A stretch of 12,446 nucleotides of DNA from Herminiimonas sp. (GTDB lineage Bacteria > Pseudomonadota > Gammaproteobacteria > Burkholderiales > Burkholderiaceae). The stretch spans positions 1-12,446 of the forward strand of contig JACMQD010000237.1 in the NCBI GenBank assembly GCA_014377155.1, in the 5' to 3' direction. This document shows positions 1 through 6,446 of the stretch, piece after piece; position 1 is the first letter of the stretch, and the number at the start of each line of letters is the position of its first letter. A program made the translations under genes and the position numbers. The notes below the pieces were generated by a model. That model saw only the letters and a program-made list of their open reading frames with translations. It did not search any database and was not told where the DNA came from.

Positions 1-234
1 AAGGGCTTCACCATTATGGAAGTCAACGGAGCCGGTTCGGAAGCGATCGAAGCATGGGACCCTGCCATCGGTATATTGTCGGGCCTGCGCATCGTTTTTG
101 CGAAACAGCGTCTGTTGTTCGAGATCGGTGCGGCTAACCGAAAGCGCGGCGTCCGGCCGATCGGCCTGTTTGCGTTAGCGCGCTTGAACGCAATGCAGAA
201 CCGCCTTCTCGACGCCTATCCGGCCTCAAATTGA
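1..234 (+). CDS. ATP-grasp ligase, C-terminal fragment (5' end outside window)
   Basis: The reading frame is open from the first base, so this is the last 77 residues of a longer protein. The segment MEVNGAGSEAIEAWDP resembles the end of the ATP-grasp fold (D-Ala-D-Ala ligase-like), where a Glu and an Asn two residues later (E and N of MEVN) normally bind the Mg-ATP ions. Such enzymes join a carboxylate to an amine through an acyl-phosphate. The substrate cannot be told from this fragment. The stop codon lies 7 bases before an OlsB-type acyltransferase gene, so the two are probably co-transcribed and may act on the same amino-acid lipid or its precursor (inference). A true D-Ala-D-Ala ligase is less likely because no cell-wall genes follow. 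Confidence 0.72.
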   Translation, partial: KGFTIMEVNGAGSEAIEAWDPAIGILSGLRIVFAKQRLLFEIGAANRKRGVRPIGLFALARLNAMQNRLLDAYPASN

Positions 235-241
235 CGACGCG

Positions 242-1057
242 ATGACGCAGCTTTTCGACACACCGCTTTCCGTACCGTCGGCCTTCGCGGCGATCGGCTC
301 GCCGGTCAAATGGACCTTGCAGTCGGCATGGGCTACGAGCGATGCCGAGGTAAGGATGGCCCAGGGCTTGCGATTCGCGGTGTTCGGTACTGAACTGGGT
401 GCGCAGTTGCCCGCTGCTGCATTGGCAAGCCGGCTCGACGCCGACCGGTTCGATGAGTTCTGCGATCACTTGCTGGTTTGGGCCACGGATTCCGAGGACC
501 GCCATGCGCGCCAGCTAGTAGGCACTTACCGTGTGCTGCCGCCTGATGCTGCCGCAGGTTTAGGAGGACTCTACGCCGACCAGGAATTCGACCTTTCGCC
601 TCTTGACCCCCTGCGCAGCCGTATGATCGAACTGGGGCGGGCCTGCGTGCATGCCGATTGGCGCTCTGGCGGTGTCATCCTGATGCTCTGGAGCGCGCTC
701 GGCCGCTATATGGCCCGCTATCATTTCGAAACAATGGTCGGCTGCGCCAGTATCGGTCTTTCCGATGGCGGTGATTTTGCCTCAGCCGTTTGGCACGCAC
801 TGCAGTCCGATCATCTCGCTGAAATAAAATGGCGGGTCACGCCACGCACGCCACTGGTCCTGACCGCGGCCGGTGCCGCGAGGGCGCCGGTGCCATTGCG
901 CGCGATGCCACCACTGATCAAAGGCTACCTGCGTGGCGGCGCGACCGTGCTCGGGCCACCCGCCTACGATGCCAGCTTCCATACCGCCGATGTTCCCGTG
1001 ATGATGCGCATCGCCGACATGGCACCACGCTACCGCGCGCAGTTCCTGTTGGCTTGA
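242..1057 (+). CDS. olsB: L-ornithine N-alpha-acyltransferase-like protein (OlsB family)
   Basis: The 271-residue protein has the GNAT-like OlsB / hemolysin-related fold. OlsB moves a 3-hydroxyacyl chain from acyl carrier protein to the alpha-amino group of ornithine, giving lyso-ornithine lipid, the first step of ornithine lipid synthesis at the inner membrane. Family features in order are LRFAVFGTELGA (about 43-54), DRFDEFCDHLLV (68-79), GTYRVLP (94-100), the ELGRACVH core (130-137), GCASIGLSD (167-175), PPLIKGYLRGGA (223-234) and a PRYRAQFLL end. The length fits the family. No OlsA (O-acyltransferase) gene is visible, so the second step must be encoded elsewhere. No strong ribosome binding site precedes the ATG, and translation probably depends on the upstream gene. 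Its stop codon overlaps the lplT start. Another amino acid could be the acceptor, as in related N-acyl amino acid synthases. Confidence 0.83.
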   Translation: MTQLFDTPLSVPSAFAAIGSPVKWTLQSAWATSDAEVRMAQGLRFAVFGTELGAQLPAAALASRLDADRFDEFCDHLLVWATDSEDRHARQLVGTYRVLPPDAAAGLGGLYADQEFDLSPLDPLRSRMIELGRACVHADWRSGGVILMLWSALGRYMARYHFETMVGCASIGLSDGGDFASAVWHALQSDHLAEIKWRVTPRTPLVLTAAGAARAPVPLRAMPPLIKGYLRGGATVLGPPAYDASFHTADVPVMMRIADMAPRYRAQFLLA

Positions 1058-2247
1058 TGACGGCGCGGCAAGTACGCTGGTACGCGCGGCCTGTCCTGGC
1101 AGTGCTTGCTGGGCAGTTTTGTGCGGCGCTCGCCGACAATGCGTTACTGATACTCTCCATCGCGCTGCTCGAAGCGCGCCACGCACCCGCATGGATCACG
1201 CCCGCGCTGCGGGTCGGCTTTTACGCGTCTTACGTCGTACTCGCACCGTTTGCCGGACGCTGGGCCGATGCCTGGCCGAAGGGTCAACTGATGGCGGCGG
1301 TAAACGTGATCAAGCTCGCTGGCATTATCGCGCTTGCGTTAGGCATTCATCCACTTTTCGTATTTGCCGCGATCGGCCTCGGTGCTGCAGCGTATGCGCC
1401 CGCACGCTATGGCATCCTCCCCGAATTGACAGAGGGCCGCGACCTCGTGCAGGCGAATGCGGCGATGGAAATCGTCACCATCGTGGGCATCGTGGGGGGC
1501 TATTTGCTGGGCAGCTTTCTCGTGGATTACGCCAGCACGGGCTGGGCCTGCACCATACTAGGCGCGCTGTACGTGGCGGGCGCGGCGTCCACGCTCACGC
1601 TTGGCAGGGAGGGTACGTTGCATGACGGAACCATCCTTTTCCGGACCGGCATCAAGGTCATCCTGCGCGACGCACTGACCCGCAACGCCCTCGCGCTGAC
1701 CAGCATTTTCTGGTCAGCAGCGGCCGTGCTGCAATTCGTCATGATCGAGTGGGCTCAACGCACGCTCGGTCTGTCGCTGGCGCACGCCGCTTTTCTACCA
1801 GCACTTTTTGCCATTGGCATGGTAAGCGGAGCGGCATTTGCCGGCACGTGGCAAGCACGGGCAAGCACATGGTGGCCGCCCGTTTGCGGGATTGCGCTCG
1901 GTGGCGCCATCGTCTTGATGCCGCTGGCGCGCAGTCTCCCTGCCGCTTGCGCTCTCCTGGCAACCACGGGCGCGCTTGCCGGTGCCCTGTTGGTGCCGAT
2001 GAACGCCACCTTGCAGCAGCGCGGCGGCACGTTGGTGCTTCCCGGCCTGTCGGTAGCGGTTCAAAATTTTTTCGAGAACGGGCTGTCGATTTTTTTTCTG
2101 GCCGCTTATGGCGCAGCCATCGCGTTTGGCGTATCGCTCAATACGATAATCTACGGACTGGGCGTTGGTGTGATGGTACTCGTGAGTTTCAGCGCCTTGT
2201 GCAGGCGCACACCCGCCCCGATCCTATCCAATAAACGCCAGTGCTAA
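1057..2247 (+). CDS. lplT: Lysophospholipid transporter LplT (MFS)
   Basis: The 396-residue protein is about the length of known LplT proteins. It belongs to the major facilitator superfamily and has about twelve hydrophobic segments. LplT flips lysophospholipids across the inner membrane so that they can be re-acylated inside. Near the N-terminus GQFCAALADNALLILS (19-34) carries the conserved D27-N28 pair of helix 1. GRWADAWPKG (67-76) is the loop 2-3 MFS motif. The chosen ATG overlaps the olsB stop (bases TGATG), a usual sign of translational coupling. The same frame is open further upstream, but that part lies inside olsB and encodes an Arg-rich non-family sequence, so the longer start was rejected. 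The usual partner acyltransferase Aas is not adjacent. Pairing with OlsB suggests the cargo may include lyso-ornithine lipid (inference). Confidence 0.92.
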   Translation: MTARQVRWYARPVLAVLAGQFCAALADNALLILSIALLEARHAPAWITPALRVGFYASYVVLAPFAGRWADAWPKGQLMAAVNVIKLAGIIALALGIHPLFVFAAIGLGAAAYAPARYGILPELTEGRDLVQANAAMEIVTIVGIVGGYLLGSFLVDYASTGWACTILGALYVAGAASTLTLGREGTLHDGTILFRTGIKVILRDALTRNALALTSIFWSAAAVLQFVMIEWAQRTLGLSLAHAAFLPALFAIGMVSGAAFAGTWQARASTWWPPVCGIALGGAIVLMPLARSLPAACALLATTGALAGALLVPMNATLQQRGGTLVLPGLSVAVQNFFENGLSIFFLAAYGAAIAFGVSLNTIIYGLGVGVMVLVSFSALCRRTPAPILSNKRQC

Positions 2248-2366
2248 ACCTGTCGCAGCCGTTGAATCGACCGACTATAAATGACATTCTATGAGTCAGT
2301 AACATCTCAGCCACAACTTGACCGAGTCGCGCTGGTTGCATCGCCGAGGCATGTACCTATTTTGAT

Positions 2367-4184
2367 TTAGAGCGCAATACCGCTTTCGGCGTTGCCAATC
2401 AAAGTAATCAGTGTCATCGGATCATCGTTGACGAGTGCCATCAATTCGCTCAGATGTGCTGCCGACAGTCCACCATTGTGCGTGGCCTGGTATCCGACGG
2501 CGTATTGCCCCCAATCGACACGATTCTGGAAAAAATCCTTGCCGTCCACACCGTCCGAAACGCCTAGCCCGGCCGCGGTCATGTCAACGACGAGCTGGCC
2601 ACGTGACCCCGCGGCGAGTTGCTGCGTCCAATAGGCCAAGCCTTCCGTATCGGGCAGCTTGTCGAACACATTTTTGTAAATTGCCGTGACGAACTCGTTT
2701 ATCGTCAAGTTGGCGGCATACACCTTCTGCACGACGTCCAGCGAAAAAATCGTATCGGCTACCTGTGCCAGACCTTTGCTCGCGATCTCTTTCATCCAAT
2801 AATCATAACCACTACTTTCCGGCGCCCGACGAAATGCCGCCACGTAAATTTCTACCAGCCCAAGACCGACGTTGCCGCTGATGCCTAACGTGGTCAACGC
2901 AACGCTCGCATCGCGCGCTTGCAGGGTTTGCACGTCCCGCACGATCGCCATGTCACCGTCATCGCTGCGGACGAAAAAAGAATTGTTACGAAGGGTGGTC
3001 ACGTGCAGTTGTGCCAACGCGTTGTCCGCAATCAGGATATTGCGTCCTGCACCGCCATACAGCGCATCCTTTCCTGCCAGCCCTACAAAAACATCGTCGC
3101 CGTCACTACCATGCGCGACGTCGTTGCCCTTGCCGGCCTCGATGCGATCATTGCCATTACCTGCAAAAATGCTATCGTTGCCACCGCCACCGAGCAGCGA
3201 ATTGCCGAAATCGTTGCCGAAAATATAGTCGCCGCCACTGCCGCCTTGCGCACCGGTAATTTTTGTGTCGAAGGCGATCCATACATTTTCGACGTAATTG
3301 ATGAATCGGCCATTGCTGTCGATGGTGTAGACAGGTTTGCCGATGCTGCTGCCGGAACCTTCGTTGAGGTTGATGAGCGATGGCTGAGTGCCGGTATAGG
3401 TAATGGTATTGGTTCCGCCACCATCCCAGATCGTTTCCATGTAGGTGGTGCTGTCGTCAAACCGATACGTCGTATCACCGGCGTTATAGTTGCGGTTGGC
3501 ACCGTACATATGCTGGATCGCTTCGATGTCATACAGCATCGGGGTGGTCGGCGCATAAGACAGCGAGGTCGAACTTTGTCCCGGCTCACCCGAATAGCTC
3601 ATGACCGACAGGACGAGCGTGTCATTCATTGGCGATATCGTCTTAGTATTCAGCAAATCGCCACTGAACGGGTGCTTCAAGCCGAGTGAATGCCCTAGTT
3701 CATGGATCAGGGTATGATATTCATCGCTACCATCGAGGTAGCTGGATCGCAGCGCCGACGTATTCGCATTGATCCATATATCGCCACTGCTAGGCTCGCC
3801 GAAAGGCAGATAAGCATGGGCTGCGGAACGTGCCATTTCTGCAGTGTTGGAGTAGGCAACTCGAATGTCGCCTACGGTCGTCTGATTGTCCGGCACCTCC
3901 GTAAATTGAATTGCTGCGACATTGGCCCATTTTTGTAAGGCGGACTTGAATCGCACGGTTTCATCGGCGCCCAGAAAGCCGAGATTCGGACTCCACGGCT
4001 CGCCGCCACCGCTAGACGGCCCGTAGCCGATATCGGGGTCACGCGACCAGACCGATCCTGAAGCCGGAATGCTGTACGAAATCACCGGACTCGACCAACG
4101 CACCAGACTGAGCAGCGTGTTCAGGTTTTCGTAGGGAGATAAAGGGACGGAGGCATAGCCGCCAGAGGTTGTTGGAGTGGCCAT
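2367..4184 (-). CDS. Secreted serralysin-like M10 zinc metalloprotease with RTX repeats and DUF4214-like C-terminus
   Basis: The 605-residue protein is a metzincin protease. The zinc site HELGHSLGLKHP (H161, E162, H165, H171) is complete, with the Met-turn SVMSYS (M195) downstream. Residues about 30-230 form the catalytic domain. Glycine- and aspartate-rich RTX nonapeptides, such as GGGGNDSIF and GNGNDRIEA, cover about 313-385 and should bind Ca2+ as a beta-roll. Residues about 440-545 resemble DUF4214 (YVAAFRRAPESSGYDYW, then a second NVFDKLPDTEGLAYW unit). There is no Sec signal peptide, which fits type I secretion through a C-terminal signal, but no exporter genes are in the window. The ATG at 4184 has a GAGGTG site in front. 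A TTG four codons earlier overlaps that site and was rejected. It lies 68 bases downstream of the substrate-binding protein gene on the same strand. Confidence 0.9.
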   Translation of the reverse strand: MATPTTSGGYASVPLSPYENLNTLLSLVRWSSPVISYSIPASGSVWSRDPDIGYGPSSGGGEPWSPNLGFLGADETVRFKSALQKWANVAAIQFTEVPDNQTTVGDIRVAYSNTAEMARSAAHAYLPFGEPSSGDIWINANTSALRSSYLDGSDEYHTLIHELGHSLGLKHPFSGDLLNTKTISPMNDTLVLSVMSYSGEPGQSSTSLSYAPTTPMLYDIEAIQHMYGANRNYNAGDTTYRFDDSTTYMETIWDGGGTNTITYTGTQPSLINLNEGSGSSIGKPVYTIDSNGRFINYVENVWIAFDTKITGAQGGSGGDYIFGNDFGNSLLGGGGNDSIFAGNGNDRIEAGKGNDVAHGSDGDDVFVGLAGKDALYGGAGRNILIADNALAQLHVTTLRNNSFFVRSDDGDMAIVRDVQTLQARDASVALTTLGISGNVGLGLVEIYVAAFRRAPESSGYDYWMKEIASKGLAQVADTIFSLDVVQKVYAANLTINEFVTAIYKNVFDKLPDTEGLAYWTQQLAAGSRGQLVVDMTAAGLGVSDGVDGKDFFQNRVDWGQYAVGYQATHNGGLSAAHLSELMALVNDDPMTLITLIGNAESGIAL

Positions 4185-4188
4185 GTGA

Positions 4189-4194
4189 CACCTC
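4189..4194 (-). promoter_or_regulatory. Ribosome binding site of the M10 protease gene
   Basis: The minus strand reads GAGGTG four bases before the ATG at 4184, a good Shine-Dalgarno match. It decides the start: the in-frame TTG at 4196 would put this site inside the coding region. Confidence 0.65.
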
Positions 4195-4252
4195 AAAAAT
4201 CAAAATGTTTGCTTGAAGTAAGAATACCCTAACTTAAATAAGACTTCTATGG

Positions 4253-6076
4253 CTATCGTGAAGCGTTGCGTTCACGCACATCGAGGTCGATATAGCGCCA
4301 TGCGGTATTTTCGACAGGGTGTCGCAAGTAGTTTTTGAGCCAGCGATGCGACAAGGTTGCCGATAGTGGATGATTGCGCAAGACCCAAGGCGCATAGCCG
4401 GCAATCAGCCGATTCATGTCGCGATAGAGGACGTTACGTTGCTCCGAATCGGCCATCGTCCGAGAGCGTTCGTAAATCTGGTTATAAAGTGGGAGGTTGA
4501 AACGCGAATAATTGGTGCGGCCGCTGTTAGGGCCGTATAACAGCTGAAAGAAATTTTCGCCGTCCGGAAAATCGGCGACCCAGTTGGTTTCGAACATCTG
4601 CACTTTTCCCAAACGCGAAGCCTTGATGATTTCGCCATACTTGTCGCCTTTGAACTCCACCCGCAAGCCGATCGCATCGAGGCTGCGGCGCCAGAATTCG
4701 TCACGCAATCGGCCGGTAGTCGATGCGACCGTGTGCATCGTCAATACCAGGCGTTTGCCGTCCGGAGTCTCTCGGTAGCCGTCGCGATCGCGATCGCGGT
4801 AGCCGAAGCGGTCCAGCAGCGCCTTTGCCAAAGCCGGATCGTAGGTACTGCCGCTTCGATAAGCGGGATCGTAGCCAAGCACGTTCGGTGGCAGCGGCGA
4901 CTGCGCGGCGAGCGCCAAGCCTTTTTCCAGCACACGCAAATCTTCGGTCTGATTGTAGCTGAGGGCGATGGCCCGTCGCAGGGCGATGCGCTCGCGACTA
5001 TACCCGCCGATCACCGGATCATCCATGTTCATCCACATGTAAAAAGTCCGCAGGATCGGAAACATGGTCAGGGTAACGCCTTGTACCACAAGCGCCGGTT
5101 TGAGCTTGCCCTCGACCAAAGCCATGTCAGCCAGCGGTGCCGGCAATGGTTCCAGGTAATCGAATTCCCGGTTGAAAAAACCGAGAACGCGCGGCTGCGG
5201 TTCTTCCATCACCTTGATGTCGATGGCACCGACAAGCGGCAGGCGCTTGCCGTCCAACGCCTTCGCGATGGCCGCATCCTCAGGCCGAATATCGGCGCCT
5301 GCTCGAAATATCGTTTCCCGGAAATCGCGATTTGCTTCGAGCACAATCCGGCTGCTGCGCTGCCATTGCCGAATCGTGAATGGGCCCGTCCCGACAGGAT
5401 GATTGCCGGCATCGTTGCCATAAGCCTCCATGACTTCCCGCGCCACCGCTGCGGCGGCAGGCATCGCCAGTTCGAACAGAAAATTGTTGTCGGCGGCAGT
5501 GAGCCGAATGCGCAGCGTGTAACGGTCGATCGCCTGCAAGCCGGCAACCGGCGTGTTGTAGTCGAACGTGTTTTGGGTAGATTGACGAGTGAGCACGTCG
5601 TCGCCGAGAATCTTTTTTTCAAACAAAAACAACCACGGCGATTTCAGAGCCGGGTCGTAAAAACGCATGAAGCTATAAACGTAGTCCTGCGCGGTCAGCT
5701 CACGTGCCTTACCGCGAAATGCCGGATCCGGGGTAAAACGAATACCGGGCGCAATACGAAACAGGTATTCCTTGCCGTCCTTGCTGACTTCCGGCATCGC
5801 CGACAAAGTATTCGGCTGTAGCTTCAGAGGACGACTCAGGTAATCGTAGCGCAACATGGGATCGAAAATGTTTTCATTGATGCTGATCGTGCTAATGTCG
5901 GATGCGACTGCAGGATCGAGCGCCGTTTCTGCACTTTCGATCAGGACCTGCAAAGTCTTACCCGCGTCAGCGGCTTGGGCAACCGGAAAACATGCACACA
6001 GCATACTGGCCAGCAGGTATGCGAAACCACGCCGCATCCAGTTGCGCCAGCATAAATCGATCTCTGTTCCATTCAT
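4253..6076 (-). CDS. ABC transporter periplasmic substrate-binding protein, family 5 (peptide/oligopeptide type)
   Basis: The 607-residue protein resembles DppA/OppA-type solute-binding proteins, which capture peptides or related solutes in the periplasm for an ABC importer. A Sec signal peptide is visible at about residues 14-35 (RR, hydrophobic run, then AQA before ADA). Family features include the early LDPAVASDISTISINENIFDP stretch, HPVGTGPFTIRQWQ, LLDRFGYRDRDRDGYRETPDGKRL, ETNWVADFPDGENFFQLLYGPN and the YR.MNRLIAGYAPWV region near the end. The Asp-rich DRDRDGYRE loop looks like a calcium loop but is usual in this family. The start could instead be M14 (MRRGF, base 6037), which gives a more standard signal peptide; neither start has a strong ribosome site. 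No permease or ATPase gene is adjacent, so it is an orphan receptor here. A secreted protease gene follows on the same strand, which fits peptide scavenging (inference). Confidence 0.9.
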   Translation of the reverse strand: MNGTEIDLCWRNWMRRGFAYLLASMLCACFPVAQAADAGKTLQVLIESAETALDPAVASDISTISINENIFDPMLRYDYLSRPLKLQPNTLSAMPEVSKDGKEYLFRIAPGIRFTPDPAFRGKARELTAQDYVYSFMRFYDPALKSPWLFLFEKKILGDDVLTRQSTQNTFDYNTPVAGLQAIDRYTLRIRLTAADNNFLFELAMPAAAAVAREVMEAYGNDAGNHPVGTGPFTIRQWQRSSRIVLEANRDFRETIFRAGADIRPEDAAIAKALDGKRLPLVGAIDIKVMEEPQPRVLGFFNREFDYLEPLPAPLADMALVEGKLKPALVVQGVTLTMFPILRTFYMWMNMDDPVIGGYSRERIALRRAIALSYNQTEDLRVLEKGLALAAQSPLPPNVLGYDPAYRSGSTYDPALAKALLDRFGYRDRDRDGYRETPDGKRLVLTMHTVASTTGRLRDEFWRRSLDAIGLRVEFKGDKYGEIIKASRLGKVQMFETNWVADFPDGENFFQLLYGPNSGRTNYSRFNLPLYNQIYERSRTMADSEQRNVLYRDMNRLIAGYAPWVLRNHPLSATLSHRWLKNYLRHPVENTAWRYIDLDVRERNASR

Positions 6077-6446
6077 GTTTCAGTTATTTCTCGGGCACTG
6101 TCGCACATTTGATCGGGCCTCATTATTACAAAGATTCGCGACTCCGAACCTAAACCGATGGCCTCAATTATGATCCGTACCGCATTGCAATAATTACCCG
6201 GACGCTGGCCAGTGGATATCGGCGCTTGAATCATTTGTCGCCTGAGTGGCGAATGGAAGGCTAATAAGATAAGACCGACCGCGCTCGCTTTCCCGCCCAC
6301 GCCCACACCTTGCCCACGCCGTATAGTGTCTGCTAGCAATGCCTTGCAATGCGCCGGCATTACTTTGGTATAGTGTCCGCCTTGACCAGCGCCGGCGAGT
6401 GCTCGTCGCGTTGACGCAGCCGCCGCAGGTTCTTCTTGTTTTTTCT
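6077..6446. other. Divergent intergenic region between the substrate-binding protein gene and ftsK
   Basis: These 370 bases hold no convincing gene. They should carry promoters for both flanking genes. On the minus strand AATAAT at 6122-6127 is a possible -10 box for the binding-protein gene, without a good -35. On the plus strand there is a repeated GTATAGTGTC element and a GCAATGC direct repeat close to ftsK. A short TCGCC / GGCGA hairpin lies at 6238-6252. An antisense frame across the region has no recognisable product. Confidence 0.6.
6321..6380 (+). promoter_or_regulatory. Repeated TATAGT promoter-like elements upstream of ftsK
   Basis: The 13-mer GTATAGTGTCTGC (6321-6333) recurs as GTATAGTGTCCGC (6368-6380), with one mismatch at a 47-base offset. 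Each contains TATAGT, a good -10 hexamer. TTGCAA at 6345-6350 could be the -35 of the second, but with a long 19-base spacer. GCAATGC occurs at 6336-6342 and 6346-6352, exactly ten bases apart, as for a regulator bound on one face of the helix. The second -10 would give a leader of about 65 bases to the ATG at 6447. Function is inferred. Confidence 0.35.

Noticed and set aside
829..1056. Longer N-terminus for LplT
   Set aside because: The extra 76 residues lie inside olsB, are Arg-rich and do not resemble LplT; the ATG at 1057 gives the family length.
2272..2297. Imperfect GACTATA / TATGAGTC inverted repeat between lplT and the protease gene
   Set aside because: It has a bulge, low GC and no T-run; it is too weak to call a terminator.
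2919..3689. Plus-strand open frame of 256 codons opposite the protease gene
   Set aside because: It is the mirror of the RTX and catalytic region; its low-complexity Val/Ala/Ile sequence follows from the repeat codons on the other strand.
4783..4800. Repeated GCGATCGC palindromes
   Set aside because: They sit inside codons for the DRDRDGY loop of the binding protein and are explained by repeated Arg-Asp codons.
4733..5821. Long plus-strand open frame of 362 codons opposite the substrate-binding protein gene
   Set aside because: It is antisense to a clear family 5 binding protein, and its product is His/Arg-rich with no recognisable family. High GC makes such shadow frames common.
6339..6446. 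Upstream ATG giving FtsK 36 more residues
   Set aside because: It would begin before or at the likely -10 element (6370-6375), and the added residues do not form the missing helix.
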